A stretch of 64,000 nt of DNA, taken from positions 30,842 to 94,841 of the forward strand of contig NZ_AFPB01000177.1 of the NCBI RefSeq assembly GCF_000218485.1. Reading direction: 5' to 3'. Both the position numbers and the translations under genes were made by a program. Shown in pieces: positions 38,825 to 50,052 of this stretch. The number at the start of each line of letters is the position of its first letter. The first letter of the stretch is position 1. The notes beneath the pieces are model-generated. The model worked only from the letters and a program-made list of their open reading frames with translations, searched no databases and had not been told where the DNA came from. This stretch comes from Aquimarina agarivorans (GTDB lineage Bacteria; Bacteroidota; Bacteroidia; Flavobacteriales; Flavobacteriaceae).

Positions 38825-38834
38825 ATACTAAAAA

Positions 38835-39299
38835 ATGTTCAAACAAAAAGTAAAGAGCTTGCTAGACGACGCTTTAGCTGATAAACCAGAATTGTTTCTA
38901 ATTAGTTTTCAAATTACTGGAGCTAATATTATTCAGGTAATACTTGATGGGGATAATGGAATTAATGTTGAAGATTGTATTGATGTAAGCAGAGCTATTG
39001 AACATAATTTAGATCGTGATGAAGAAGATTTTTCTCTTCAAGTGATGTCAGCAGGAGTTACAGAAGGTTTGGTTCATATAAGGCAATACGCTAAAAATGT
39101 GGGTAGAACTTTAAAAGTGACAACAGAAAAAGAAGAAATAGAAGGTGAACTTATAGCTACAACAGCAGATGATTTTACACTTCAATGGAAAGCCAGAGAG
39201 CCAAAACCAGTAGGTAAAGGTAAAGTAACAGTTCAAAAAACGCAGGTTATTCCTTTCGGAGAAGTGAAAAAAGCACATGTAGTCATAAAATTTAATTAA
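38835..39299 (+). CDS. rimP: Ribosome maturation factor RimP
   Basis: 154-residue protein needed for 30S subunit maturation. The N-terminal alpha/beta domain includes VILDGDNGINVEDCIDVSRAIE, typical of RimP, followed by the SAGV turn and an SH3-like C-terminal domain. It is the first gene of the rimP-nusA-infB operon and stands 8 bases before nusA. Confidence 0.95.
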   Translation: MFKQKVKSLLDDALADKPELFLISFQITGANIIQVILDGDNGINVEDCIDVSRAIEHNLDRDEEDFSLQVMSAGVTEGLVHIRQYAKNVGRTLKVTTEKEEIEGELIATTADDFTLQWKAREPKPVGKGKVTVQKTQVIPFGEVKKAHVVIKFN

Positions 39300-39307
39300 T
39301 ACTGAGT

Positions 39308-40540
39308 ATGGAAAACATTGCGCTAATAGACTCGTTTTCGGAGTTTAAGGACGATAAGTCTATCGACCGAGTAACGTTAATGTCAATTCTGGAGGAAACT
39401 TTTAGAAGCGCCCTTAAGAAGAAATATGGGTCCGACGATAATTTTGATATCATTGTAAACCCAGATAAAGGTGATTTGGAAATTTGGCGTAACCGTATTG
39501 TAGTTGATGATGGAGAGGTTGAAGATGAAAATCAGGAGATTTCAATTTCTGAAGCACGTAAAATTGAACCAGACTTTGAAGTAGGTGAGGATGTTTCCGA
39601 AGAGGTGAAGCTGTTGGATTTAGGACGTCGTTCAATTTTGGCGTTACGTCAAAATTTGATTGCTAAAATTCATGAACATGATAATACCAATCTTTACAAG
39701 CAATTTAAAGAGTTGGAAGGCGAAATGTATACGGCGGAAGTTCATCATATTCGTCATAGAGCGGTAATCTTATTAGATGATGATGGGAATGAAGTAATTT
39801 TACCCAAAGAAAAACAAATACCATCGGATTTTTTCCGCAAAGGTGAAAATGTAAGGGGAGTAATTGAAAAAGTAGAGCTTAAAGGAAACAAGCCATCAAT
39901 TATCATGTCAAGAACGGCACCTGCATTTTTAGAAAAATTATTTGAATCGGAAATACCAGAAGTTTTTGATGGATTGATAACTATTAAAAACGTAGTGCGT
40001 GCGCCAGGCGAAAAAGCAAAAGTAGCCGTAGATACTTACGATGATCGTATTGATCCCGTTGGGGCGTGTGTTGGTGTCAAAGGGTCACGTATTCATGGCA
40101 TTGTTCGGGAATTAGGAAACGAAAATATTGATGTGATTAACTATACAAATAACGTACAGTTGTATATCACAAGAGCATTGAGTCCGGCAAAAGTGACTTC
40201 AGTTAAAATTAACGAAGAAGGAAAACGAGCTGAGGTAATGCTTAAGCCCGAAGAGGTGTCCAGAGCAATAGGACGTGGAGGGCATAATATCCGTTTGGCA
40301 GGAATGCTTACGGGTTATGAAATAGATGTGTTTAGAGAAGGTGTTGAAGAAGATGTAGAATTAACTGAATTCTCAGATGAAATAGATGCATGGATTATTG
40401 AAGAATTTTCAAAAATAGGTTTGGATACTGCTAAAAGTGTTCTGGAACAGGATGTGGCTGATCTTGTAAAAAGAACAGATTTAGAAGAAGAAACCGTAAA
40501 TGAGGTAATGCGTATTTTAAAGTCGGAATTTGACGATTAA
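39308..40540 (+). CDS. nusA: Transcription termination/antitermination protein NusA
   Basis: 410-residue RNA-polymerase-binding factor: an N-terminal domain (about 1-125), an S1 domain (about 130-200) and two KH domains with GACVGVKGSRIHGIVRELGN and GRGGHNIRLAGMLTG. The C-terminal acidic repeats of E. coli NusA are absent, as is normal here. It could act on the hairpin in its own operon leader. Confidence 0.97.
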   Translation: MENIALIDSFSEFKDDKSIDRVTLMSILEETFRSALKKKYGSDDNFDIIVNPDKGDLEIWRNRIVVDDGEVEDENQEISISEARKIEPDFEVGEDVSEEVKLLDLGRRSILALRQNLIAKIHEHDNTNLYKQFKELEGEMYTAEVHHIRHRAVILLDDDGNEVILPKEKQIPSDFFRKGENVRGVIEKVELKGNKPSIIMSRTAPAFLEKLFESEIPEVFDGLITIKNVVRAPGEKAKVAVDTYDDRIDPVGACVGVKGSRIHGIVRELGNENIDVINYTNNVQLYITRALSPAKVTSVKINEEGKRAEVMLKPEEVSRAIGRGGHNIRLAGMLTGYEIDVFREGVEEDVELTEFSDEIDAWIIEEFSKIGLDTAKSVLEQDVADLVKRTDLEEETVNEVMRILKSEFDD

Positions 40541-40597
40541 ATAACAAAAAATACCTTATAATAGTAGTACATTAGATACAGAATAGAATAGGCATTT

Positions 40598-43441
40598 ATG
40601 GCTGGAGTTAACAACATGAGATTAAACAAGGTTTTGCGCGAATTTAATATTTCGTTAGACAGGGCTGTGGACTTTTTAAGTACAAAAGGTCACGAAATTG
40701 AAGCGCGACCTACTACCAAAATTTCTGCGGAAATTTATCAGTTACTTACTGATGAATTTCAGGGGGATAAATCAAAAAAGGTGGCCTCTAAGGAAAAGGG
40801 AGAGGAAAAGCGTAAGGAAAAAGAGGCAATCCGTATTCAAATTGAAACGGAGCAGGAGGAAAGGCGTAAAAAAGCGCAATCCAACGAGGTTGTTAAAGCT
40901 AAAGCGAAACTTGATGGACCTAAGCAAGTAGGTAAAATTGAGTTAAATAAGCCGAAACAGGAAGTGCCAGCAAACACAAGTTCAAAGCCCGAACCTGTTG
41001 CGCCAAAAGAAGAGGCAGCTCCTGTTGTAAAAAAAGAAGAGGTGCCAGCTACTCCTCCAAAAGAGCCTGCAAAAAAAGCACCAGATACTCCTGAGGTTGT
41101 TTCGAATCGACCTAAAAAACAAGGGATAAAAATAACAGGACAGGCACCAATAGCTAATGAAAAGTCATCAAAGCCAAAGGTAAATAAAATTGATGAGGTT
41201 AAAGCAAAAGCAGCGCCTGTTGCTAAACAAACTCCACCAGCAGCAAAAGCACCTAAGCACGCTGAGGTGGGTGATGCTCCGTCAGAAAAGGTAAAAACAC
41301 AGTATAAAAAACTTGATGGGCCTAACTTTACTGGTCAAAAAATTGATTTATCTCAATTTAAAAAGCCTGAAAAGAAGAAGGATGATAAAAATGCATCAAA
41401 TGATGCTAACAAGCGTAAACGTAAACGGATAAGTAAAGGTCCAAACCAAAACCAAGGTGGCGGTGGAAACCGAGGAAATAACAGAGGTAAATTTCAACCC
41501 CGAGGGAAACGTGCTCCAATTGTAAAAGCAGAGCCTACCGAGGAAGAAGTGCAAAAACAAGTGCGTGAAACTCTTGAAAAACTTCAGGGGAAATCAGGTA
41601 AAGGTAAAGGTGCCAAATATCGTAGAGATAAGCGTGACCAACACCGTCAAAAAACTGAAGAAGATCAGGCGGCTCAAGCAGCTGAAAGTAAAGTAATTAA
41701 GGTTACTGAGTTTGTTACTGCAAGTGAGGTGGCTACCATGATGGATGTGAGTGTTACTCAAATTATTTCGGCCTGTATGTCCCTTGGTATGATGGTTACG
41801 ATGAATCAGCGTTTAGATGCAGAAACTTTAACTATTGTTGCGGATGAATTTGGATATACAGTTGACTTTGTAACAGCTGATATTGAGCAAGCAATTGAAG
41901 AGGTTGTAGATGCACCTGAAGATTTAACGGAAAGAGCGCCAATAGTTACAGTGATGGGACATGTGGATCACGGTAAAACATCGCTTTTGGATTACATCCG
42001 AAAGGAAAATGTAATTGCAGGTGAAAGTGGAGGTATTACCCAACACATTGGAGCCTATGGCGTGCAATTAGAAAGTGGTCAAAAAATAGCCTTTTTAGAT
42101 ACTCCTGGTCACGAAGCCTTTACGGCAATGCGTGCACGTGGAGCGCAAGTTACGGATATTGCAATTATTGTGATTGCGGCGGATGATGATATCATGCCAC
42201 AAACCAAGGAAGCGATTAGCCACGCACAAGCGGCTGGTGTTCCAATTATTTTTGCAATTAATAAGGTAGATAAGGAAACTGCAAATCCAGATAATATTAA
42301 AACAAAGCTAGCAGCCATGAATTTATTGGTTGAAGAATGGGGAGGTAAAATACAGTCTCATGATATTTCAGCTAAAACAGGTTTAGGTGTTAATGAATTG
42401 TTAGAAAAAGTATTACTTGAAGCTGAATTATTAGAGTTGAAAGCTAATCCTGATAGGACAGCTACGGGTACCGTTGTAGAGGCCTTTTTGGATAAAGGAC
42501 GCGGATATGTATCTACAGTATTAGTACAGTCGGGAACGTTAAAAGTTGGAGATTATATCCTGGCAGGTAAAAATAGCGGTAAAGTTAAGGCAATGCAGGA
42601 TGAACGCGGCAATCGTGTAGAGCAAGCAGGTCCTTCAACCCCAGTATCTGTGTTAGGATTAGATGGTGCACCGCAAGCAGGTGACAAGTTTAATGTAATG
42701 GATGATGAAAGAGAAGCAAAAGATATAGCATCCAAAAGAGCGCAATTACACCGTGAACAATCTGTACGTACACAACGTCATATTACACTAGATGAAATCG
42801 GACGTCGTATAGCATTAGGGGACTTTAAGGAGCTTAATATTATTCTTAAAGGTGATGTTGATGGATCTGTTGAGGCATTAACTGATTCGTTCCAAAAATT
42901 ATCTACTGATGAAATTCATGTAAATATCATACATAAAGCGGTTGGAGCAATTACGGAAAGTGATGTATTACTAGCTTCAGCATCTGATGCCATTATTATT
43001 GGATTTAATGTGAGGCCTGCTGGTAATGCCAGGATGGTAGCAGATAAGGAAGAAATTGATATCAGAATGTACTCAATCATTTATGATGCAATCAATGACT
43101 TGAAAGATGCTATGGAAGGAATGCTTTCGCCAGAAATGAAGGAAGAAATTACGGGAACTGCAGAAATCCGCCAGACATTTAAGATTTCAAAAATTGGAAC
43201 TATTGCTGGTTGTATGGTGCTTACAGGTAAAATCTTTAGAAATAATCAAATCCGCTTAATACGAGAAAGTGTAGTGATCTACACTGGAGAGTTGGCTGCT
43301 TTGAAACGTTTTAAAGATGATGTTAAAGAAGTTGCAAAAGGATATGATTGTGGTATGCAAATTAAAAACTATAATGATATTAAAGAAGGTGATATTATCG
43401 AAGCCTTCCAAGAGGTAGCAGTAAAAAAGAAGTTGAAGTAG
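40598..43441 (+). CDS. infB: Translation initiation factor IF-2
   Basis: 947-residue GTPase that places fMet-tRNA on the 30S subunit. A long, basic, low-complexity N-terminus (about 60-370, rich in Lys, Glu, Pro, Ala) precedes the IF2_N domain and the G domain with [14 protein letters not shown] (G1), DTPGHEAFT (G3) and NKVDK (G4). The start [13 protein letters not shown] fits the family. Last gene of its operon, followed by a strong terminator. Confidence 0.97.
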   Translation: MAGVNNMRLNKVLREFNISLDRAVDFLSTKGHEIEARPTTKISAEIYQLLTDEFQGDKSKKVASKEKGEEKRKEKEAIRIQIETEQEERRKKAQSNEVVKAKAKLDGPKQVGKIELNKPKQEVPANTSSKPEPVAPKEEAAPVVKKEEVPATPPKEPAKKAPDTPEVVSNRPKKQGIKITGQAPIANEKSSKPKVNKIDEVKAKAAPVAKQTPPAAKAPKHAEVGDAPSEKVKTQYKKLDGPNFTGQKIDLSQFKKPEKKKDDKNASNDANKRKRKRISKGPNQNQGGGGNRGNNRGKFQPRGKRAPIVKAEPTEEEVQKQVRETLEKLQGKSGKGKGAKYRRDKRDQHRQKTEEDQAAQAAESKVIKVTEFVTASEVATMMDVSVTQIISACMSLGMMVTMNQRLDAETLTIVADEFGYTVDFVTADIEQAIEEVVDAPEDLTERAPIVTVMGHVDHGKTSLLDYIRKENVIAGESGGITQHIGAYGVQLESGQKIAFLDTPGHEAFTAMRARGAQVTDIAIIVIAADDDIMPQTKEAISHAQAAGVPIIFAINKVDKETANPDNIKTKLAAMNLLVEEWGGKIQSHDISAKTGLGVNELLEKVLLEAELLELKANPDRTATGTVVEAFLDKGRGYVSTVLVQSGTLKVGDYILAGKNSGKVKAMQDERGNRVEQAGPSTPVSVLGLDGAPQAGDKFNVMDDEREAKDIASKRAQLHREQSVRTQRHITLDEIGRRIALGDFKELNIILKGDVDGSVEALTDSFQKLSTDEIHVNIIHKAVGAITESDVLLASASDAIIIGFNVRPAGNARMVADKEEIDIRMYSIIYDAINDLKDAMEGMLSPEMKEEITGTAEIRQTFKISKIGTIAGCMVLTGKIFRNNQIRLIRESVVIYTGELAALKRFKDDVKEVAKGYDCGMQIKNYNDIKEGDIIEAFQEVAVKKKLK

Positions 43442-43793
43442 TAAATTACTTACTTTATATTAAATAGCAAAAAAGCCGAAACTATATATTCATAGTTTCG
43501 GCTTTTTTTTATTAGCACAAGGAAGAAGCTTCTTTAATTATATCATTTCCTGTTTGAATTTACTTTAAAGAAAAATGATGGGTTTAGGAATTATACAAAT
43601 CAGAAAAAATAAGCATAACATGTGTTACGGTTCTTTTTATGCTGATGTAGAATTTCTGAAGGCGCGTTTTAATTCGGTGAATCCATATAAGTAATAGTAT
43701 TCATTATAGGCTTAGTAAAATAGTACCAACAAAACTAGTTACTTTAATCAATAGCCGCTACAATAAAACAACAAAAAGCTAGGTGTTTGAAAA
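43442..43793. other. Intergenic region between convergent infB and rpoN
   Basis: 352 bp. It contains the infB terminator and a short palindromic stretch near 43614-43629; no gene or RNA seen. Confidence 0.5.
43475..43511 (+). terminator. Terminator of the rimP-nusA-infB operon
   Basis: GCCGAAACTAT and its complement ATAGTTTCGGC form an 11-bp stem (43475-43485 with 43492-43502) followed by eight T. Confidence 0.92.
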
Positions 43794-45254
43794 CTATATC
43801 TTTTTTCTTAAACGGGCCACTGGCATGTCCAACTGTTCTCGGTATTTGGCAACGGTTCTTCGTGCAATAGGATACCCTTTTTCTTTCAAAATCGCGGCTA
43901 ATTTTTCGTCTGTTAAAGGTTTTCTTTTGTCTTCGTTTTCTATTGTAATTTCTAGAATTTTTTTGATTTCTCTTGTGGAAACTTCTTCTCCTTGATCGTT
44001 AGTCATGGACTCAGAAAAGAATTCTTTAATCAATTTTGTGCCATAAGGTGTGTCAACATATTTACTGTTTGCAACGCGCGAAATAGTACTGACATCCATT
44101 TCAATTTCATCGGCAATATCTTTTAAAATCATAGGTTTCAAATGACGTTCATCGCCAGATAAAAAATAATCTTTTTGATAGTGCATAATGGCACTCATGG
44201 TAATCATAAGTGTTTGTTGACGCTGTTTTACTGCTTCAATAAACCATTTTGCGGCATCTAACTTTTGCTTTATAAACTGAACAGCATCTTTTTGTGATTT
44301 TGTTTTCTTTTTAGTTTCCTTATACCCACGAAGCATATCATTATACGCACCAGAAACATGAAGTTCAGGAGCATTTCTTCCGTTTAAACTAAGTTCTAAT
44401 TCACCTTCAACAATTCGAATGGTGAAATCAGGTACTACATGCTCCACAATTCTGGTGTTCCCAGCAAAACTACCGCCTGGTTTGGGGTTTAGATGCTCAA
44501 TTTCTTCAATAGCATCCTTAAGTTGTTCTTCGGAAACGCTGTATTTTGAAAGTAACTTTTTATAATGTTTTTTGGTAAAATGCTCAAAAGAATGTTCAAT
44601 AATCCGCTGCGCTAAAACCATAGTTGGATTCAACCCTTTACGCTGCAACTGAATGTGTAAACACTCCTGTAAATTTCGGGCACCCACTCCTGCAGGATCT
44701 AGTTGGTGGACTAGCATTAATACTTTTTCAACCTGAGTTTTATCGGTGTAGATGTTTTGCGTAAATGCTAAATCATCAGCAATATCATCTAATGAACGAC
44801 GGATATAGCCACTTTCATCTATACTGCCAATTAAAAATACGGCAATTTGATAGTCATTTTCGCTTAAGCGGTACGTATTTAGTTGTGACTTTAAATGCTG
44901 ATTAAACGAGGTGCCACTTGCATACGGTACAGATTTGTCATCATCATCAGCGCTATAATTATTGGCTTGTAAACGGTAATTCGGAATTTCATCATCACTT
45001 AAATACTCGTCGATATTAATTTCAATATCATTGGTATCATCATTAGCATATTCCTCCTCTTGATTTTCATTTGAAAATTCATCGTCAGGATTTTCAGTTT
45101 TTTCTTTACCAGTGTCTAGTGCTGGATTCTCTTCAATTTCTTGTTTTAAGCGTTGTTCAAAAGCTTGTGTGGGTAATTGTATCAGTTTCATTAACTGAAT
45201 TTGTTGTGGCGAAAGCTTTTGTGATAATTTTAAATTGAACTGTTGCTTTAACAT
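43794..45254 (-). CDS. rpoN: RNA polymerase sigma-54 factor RpoN
   Basis: 486 residues in the three-region layout: an N-terminal Gln/Leu-rich activator region (FNLKLSQKLSPQQIQLMKLI), an acidic region II (about 55-115), and the core-binding and DNA-binding part with the RpoN box ARRTVAKYR near the C-terminus. Sigma-54 needs enhancer-binding ATPases for open-complex formation; none is encoded in this window. Confidence 0.97.
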   Translation of the reverse strand: MLKQQFNLKLSQKLSPQQIQLMKLIQLPTQAFEQRLKQEIEENPALDTGKEKTENPDDEFSNENQEEEYANDDTNDIEINIDEYLSDDEIPNYRLQANNYSADDDDKSVPYASGTSFNQHLKSQLNTYRLSENDYQIAVFLIGSIDESGYIRRSLDDIADDLAFTQNIYTDKTQVEKVLMLVHQLDPAGVGARNLQECLHIQLQRKGLNPTMVLAQRIIEHSFEHFTKKHYKKLLSKYSVSEEQLKDAIEEIEHLNPKPGGSFAGNTRIVEHVVPDFTIRIVEGELELSLNGRNAPELHVSGAYNDMLRGYKETKKKTKSQKDAVQFIKQKLDAAKWFIEAVKQRQQTLMITMSAIMHYQKDYFLSGDERHLKPMILKDIADEIEMDVSTISRVANSKYVDTPYGTKLIKEFFSESMTNDQGEEVSTREIKKILEITIENEDKRKPLTDEKLAAILKEKGYPIARRTVAKYREQLDMPVARLRKKI

Positions 45255-45356
45255 TTAAATTGATTTCTTACTAATAATTTATATATGTTTTAAAGATAAT
45301 TTTTTATTTACTTATAAAAAATAGCGACCTTGCTTTTTTAATAATTAGTTTTAAAT

Positions 45357-45904
45357 TTATGAATAAATACTATTTAATTTCTGCATATTGTGAAGTAACT
45401 CATCCACTGAATTACTAATTATGATATTATTTCGGCTTTTAAAAACTTTTTGTCAACCATAGTATTCATTAAACTAATCAATGAGTCGTAAAAGTCATTA
45501 CTGTTTAATATACCAATCGGTTTGTTATGAAGACCAAGAGACGCCCAAGTGAGCATTTCAAATAATTCTTCCATAGTTCCAAAACCACCAGGCAACGTAA
45601 TTATACCATCGGACAAGGTAGCCATTTTGGCTTTTCTTTCGTGCATGTTATCAACTAAAATAAGCTGATTAAGGTGTTGGTGAGCAATTTCTTTTGATTT
45701 TAGAAAATAGGGTAGTACTCCAGTTACGTTACCTTTTTGAGATAATGCTCCATCGGCAACTGCACCCATAAGGCCAATATTTGCACCTCCGTAAACTAGA
45801 CCAATTCCTTTTAATGCTAAAGTTTGACCCAGCAAACTAGCTTGCTCCATAAAAATAGTGTCTGAGCCTTCACTTGAGCCACAAAAAACAGCGATTTTTT
45901 TCAT
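45357..45904 (-). CDS. LOG-family (TIGR00730) protein, C-terminus frameshifted
   Basis: Rossmann-like LOG family, which includes cytokinin-activating nucleotide phosphoribohydrolases; the key motif LPGGFGTMEELFEMLTW is intact and the N-terminus KKIAVFCGSSEGSD is typical. As read, the protein stops at 161 residues after KFLKAE. Adding one A in the short A run at about 45430-45432 extends it through NNIIISNSVDELLHNMQKL to a stop at 45357-45359, giving the usual length of about 182. So the true gene probably spans 45357-45904. Confidence 0.85.
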
Positions 45905-45929
45905 TTACTTCAATAGGATAAGTGCTAAA

Positions 45930-47372
45930 TTAAAATTCTGCATTCATTGGTGTTCTCGGATAAGGAATTACATCACGTACATTAGTCATTCCAGTTACAA
46001 AAAGAACCAAACGTTCAAACCCTAACCCAAAACCACTGTGGGTACAGCTACCATAGCGTCGGGTATCTAAATACCAGTACAACTCTTCTTGACTTACACC
46101 CAGTTCATCCATTTTTTCTTTCAAAACATCTAGGCGTTCTTCTCGCTGCGAACCGCCAACAATTTCACCAATGCCTGGGAAAAGAATATCCATAGCTCTT
46201 ACGGTATTCCCATCTTCATTCAAACGCATATAAAACGCTTTAATTTTTGCAGGATAATTAAATAAGATGACTGGGCATTTAAAGTGTTTTTCAACCAAAT
46301 AGCGTTCATGTTCACTTTGTAAATCAACCCCCCATTCATTTACAGGGAACTTGAACTTTTTCTTTTTATTTGGTTTGGAATCTTTAAGTATTTCTATAGC
46401 CTCACTATAACTTACTCGTTTAAAATTATTGTTTAAAATAAATTTAAGCTTTTCGCGAAGGGGCATTTCACTTCGTTGTTCCAAAGGTTTTTGTTTTTCT
46501 TCATCCAGTAAACGTTTTTCCAGAAAAGCTAAATCATCACCGCAGTTGTCCAACACGTATTTAATTACATACTTTATGAATTCTTCGGCAACATCCATAT
46601 TTTGATCTAAATTACAGAATGCCATTTCGGGTTCAATCATCCAAAATTCAGCCAAATGCCTGGAAGTATTTGAATTTTCGGCTCTAAACGTAGGTCCAAA
46701 TGTGTAAATATTACCAAGTCCCATAGCGTAGGTTTCCCCTTCTAACTGACCGGAAACCGTAAGGTTGGTTTCTTTGCCAAAAAAATCCTTTTTGTAATCT
46801 GTAGCTCCATCTTCGCCAACAGGCAAATCGTCCAAATTTAAATGGGTTACTTTAAAAGTTTCTCCAGCACCCTCAGCATCACTAGATGTAATTATTGGAG
46901 TGTGTACGTAAAAAAAGTCACGTTCCTGAAAATATTGATGTACCGCAAATGAAAGTTTGGATCGTACACGCATAATGGCACCAAAAGTATTGGTACGAAT
47001 GCGTAAATGCGCTTGTTCCCGTAAAAGTTCCAGACTATGTTTTTTAGGAGATAGTATGGTTGTTTTTACCTCTTCGGGGTTGGCGTCACCTTCAATATCT
47101 ATAGTGGTGGCAATTAATTCAACACGTTGCCCTCTGCCTTCACTCTCTTTAAGTACTCCTTTTATTGTTAGTGATGCGCCAGTGTGAATTCGGTTGCTAA
47201 TTTCAGTATCAATTGTGTTATCTTCAATAACACATTGTAAATTATTTAGTGTTGAACCATCATTAAGAGCAATAAAGCGATTATTTCTGAATGAACGAAC
47301 CCATCCGTTTACGCATATTTCTTGCAAAAGTTTTTCTTCTTTTAAAACAGCTGTTATTTTTAAATGCTTCAT
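45930..47372 (-). CDS. asnS: Asparaginyl-tRNA synthetase
   Basis: 480-residue class IIb synthetase. An N-terminal OB-fold anticodon-binding domain (VNGWVRSFRNNRFIALNDGS) is followed by the catalytic domain with HTPIITSSDAEGAGE, FGPTFRAENSNTSRHLAEFW (motif 2) and GFGLGFERLVLF (motif 3). AsnRS rather than AspRS is supported by the domain layout and C-terminus. Upstream of rpoN with the LOG gene between them. Confidence 0.96.
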   Translation of the reverse strand: MKHLKITAVLKEEKLLQEICVNGWVRSFRNNRFIALNDGSTLNNLQCVIEDNTIDTEISNRIHTGASLTIKGVLKESEGRGQRVELIATTIDIEGDANPEEVKTTILSPKKHSLELLREQAHLRIRTNTFGAIMRVRSKLSFAVHQYFQERDFFYVHTPIITSSDAEGAGETFKVTHLNLDDLPVGEDGATDYKKDFFGKETNLTVSGQLEGETYAMGLGNIYTFGPTFRAENSNTSRHLAEFWMIEPEMAFCNLDQNMDVAEEFIKYVIKYVLDNCGDDLAFLEKRLLDEEKQKPLEQRSEMPLREKLKFILNNNFKRVSYSEAIEILKDSKPNKKKKFKFPVNEWGVDLQSEHERYLVEKHFKCPVILFNYPAKIKAFYMRLNEDGNTVRAMDILFPGIGEIVGGSQREERLDVLKEKMDELGVSQEELYWYLDTRRYGSCTHSGFGLGFERLVLFVTGMTNVRDVIPYPRTPMNAEF

Positions 47373-47626
47373 AATTAATTTGCTAGTAATCTAAAAAAGA
47401 GTATTTCCAAATTTGAATTACCAATTGGAATATTTAAATAAAAATACATAGATTACCTGAGGTAACCTTAAGTAAATAATGAATTATATAAGTATAGGTG
47501 TGCAATATTTATAATATAATGCCTAATTTTTTTTAGTTATCGTATGGCATTATTAGTTGCGTAAACTTAGTTACAAGTTGCTATTTAAAGCTTATAATTA
47601 ATCGCTAAAAAAAATACAATGTCATG
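47373..47626. other. Spacer with a short perfect palindrome upstream of asnS
   Basis: A 13-base palindrome TTACCTGAGGTAA lies at about 47454-47466, some 80 bases before the asnS start. It could be an operator; no other feature seen in this AT-rich spacer. Confidence 0.3.
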
Positions 47627-49972
47627 TTAAATTTTAGTATTAGTTTTTTTGCTATTTAAACCCAAAAGTAATGCTGGTAATAATACTAAATTACAAAGCA
47701 TTGCAAATAGTAAGGTAGCTGAAATGAGTCCGCCTAAAGCCTTTGTGCCACCAAAACTCGAAATTAAAAATACGGCAAAGCCGAAAAATAAAACGGTAGA
47801 GGTGTAAAACATACTTACGCCAGTTTCGCGTATGGCGGAAAAGGTAGCTGCAGTTGCATTTCGGTTTGAAGTGAGTAATTCCTGTCGGTATTTGGCTAAA
47901 AAGTGAATCGTATCGTCCACTGAAATACCAAATGCAATACTAAAAACTAATATAGTTGACGGTTTTATGGGTACTCCAAAATAACCCATAAGTCCACCCG
48001 TAATGAGTAATGGTAATAAGTTTGGGATAAGTGAGATTAAAATCATACGAACGGATCCAAACATGTAGCCCATAATTAAAATAATTAGTACAATAGCTAT
48101 TAAAAGCGATTGTACTAAATTATTTACCAAATAACCAGTTCCTTTTTGAAAAATGAGTGCCCTGCCAGTAAAAGATACGTTGTAATGATCCTTTGGGAAA
48201 ATTTTTTCAATTACAGGGTGCAAGGTAGCTTCAATTTCTTCCATCTTTTCGGTGCCTACGTCCTTCATGTAAGTAGAAACACGCGCATATTGACCAGTTG
48301 AATCAACATAGGAGGAAAGCATACTCTTGTTTTCTTCAAGCGATTTAGCGTAGGGGAGCATAAAATTTCGTTCTTGCCTTGTCGGTAAAGAGTAAAACTT
48401 GGGGTCGCCGTTGTAAAAAGCTTGTTTTGCAAATTTTACAATATTAACAACGGATTTAGTAGGTGATAATTCTGGGAATTTTTCAATTTCAGTATTTAGT
48501 TTTTCAATACGTTTTAGTGTACTTAATTTAAGTACGCCCTTAGGTTTTTTTGTGTTGATAAGAATTTCTAGTGGCATAATTCCATCAAATTCATTTTCAA
48601 AAAATTTGATATCATGAAAAAATTGAAGCTCTTGAGACATTTCCTCCAACAAACTGCCTGAAACTTTGATTTTATTCATGCCCACAATGCTTAATATGAG
48701 TATGACGAGTGTAGTGAGATAGACATACTTTCTTTTGTAAGTGACAATGTTTACCATCCAATTGACAAAACCATCTACCCAGCGTTTTTCCAAGTGTTTT
48801 AAATGGCGGTCATTTGGCAACGACATAATACTATATAATAATGGAATTACTAAAATGCATAAAATGAATAGCCCCAATATGCAAATAGAGGATACCATTC
48901 CAAATTGAACCAGTAACTCGCTAGAGGTTAATATGAATGTAGCAAAACCAGCGGCTGTAGTAACATTAGTCATTAAAGTGGCATAGCCCACTTTACTAAT
49001 CATTTGAATTAAAGCTTCGTTTTTATTGACCTCTTTTTTAATTTCTTGTTGGTATTTATTAATTAAAAAATACAATTTGGAATTCCAATGACAATGACTA
49101 AAGGAGGAATAATAGCGGTTAACACGGTAATTTGAAAGTGAAATAGCCCAATAAAACCAAAAGCCCAAATTACACCAATAACTACAGTAATAACGGAAAT
49201 TAAAGTGGCTCTTGCGGATCTAAAAAAGAAAAAGAAGAGTAGGGAGGTGACTAGTAATGCGGCTCCCAAGAATAGCTTCATTTCTTCAAAAATATTCTGA
49301 GAATTCATGGTACGTATGTAGGGCATACCAGAAATTTTCAAATCAATATTATTATCTTTTTCAAATTGCTCTAATACAGGATTAAGTTTTTTTAGTATAA
49401 AATCTCTTCGTGTTCTGGTATTTACAATATCTTGTTTGATGTATAGCGCAGATTGTATGGTTTTTTTTTGAGCTGCTGTAAATTAAACCTTCGTAAAAAG
49501 GCAGCTCATTAAAAAGTTTTTGTCTGTATTTGGCAATGTCGGCTTCGGTAAAAACCTTAGTATTTGAAACGGGCGTTAATGTAAATGATTTGGGATCTTC
49601 CGTTTTTGTAAGTTCTTTAATTTCCGAAAAGGAAACAACAAAATCAACTTCATCATACGTTTGTAGTTTTTCGTTAAGTTTTACCCAGCTATTGAATTTA
49701 TTTTTTTCAAAAATGGTGGAATCTTTCACTGCCATTACAATAACCACACCTTCTTCGCCAAATTTTTCAAAGAATTTATTGTATTCAATATTTACTGGAT
49801 GGTCATCGGGTAATAAATTTGTTTCGGTAAACGAAAATTGAATATTTCCCCATTGACTTATTAATCCAATAGTGGCAAAAATAATGATGAGTGCCACAAT
49901 AATTCGGTTATTTAAAATGGCTTTAGCAAGACCATTCCAAAAATAATTTATGTTTTTTTTTAAAGCACTCAT
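47627..49972 (-). CDS. RND/MMPL-family exporter, broken by two frameshifts
   Basis: About 780 residues in total, with the double six-helix layout of RND permeases such as the MMPL group. Pieces: 49972-49382 (N-terminal helix and first periplasmic domain), 49341-49063 (helices with PLVIVIGIPNCIF) and about 49090-47627 (remaining helices with AFGISVDDTIHFLAKYR). The first break is an A9 run (49461-49469 as T on the plus strand; A8 restores TIQSALYIKQD). The second is a T6 run near 49068-49074 (T7 restores NCIFLINKYQQ). No adaptor or channel gene adjoins it. Substrate unknown, perhaps lipids. Confidence 0.85.
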
Positions 49973-50002
49973 TTAATTTTTTTGGGGTATTTAAAATAAT
50001 AT

Positions 50003-50034
50003 AAAAAAGCAACGGATTAGTCCGTTGCTTTTTT
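50003..50034 (-). terminator. Terminator after frr
   Basis: AAAAAAGCAACGGA / TCCGTTGCTTTTTT forms a 14-bp stem with loop TTAG; T runs on both strands. It lies 19 bases beyond the frr stop. Confidence 0.9.
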
Positions 50035-50052
50035 GATAATGATTACGGGGAA

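Noticed and set aside
40698..40931. Lys/Arg-rich open frame overlapping infB
   Set aside because: It is the alternative frame of the repetitive Lys/Glu-rich N-terminus of IF-2 and has no independent support.
43614..43629. Palindrome CATAAC-ATGT-GTTACG resembling the Crp/Fnr operators
   Set aside because: Outer half-site bases differ, it lies between two converging genes, and no gene start follows.
47454..47466. 13-base palindrome upstream of asnS as a T-box or amino-acid regulatory element
   Set aside because: Far too short for a T-box, no antiterminator structure, and T-boxes are not typical of this phylum; kept only as a low-confidence note.
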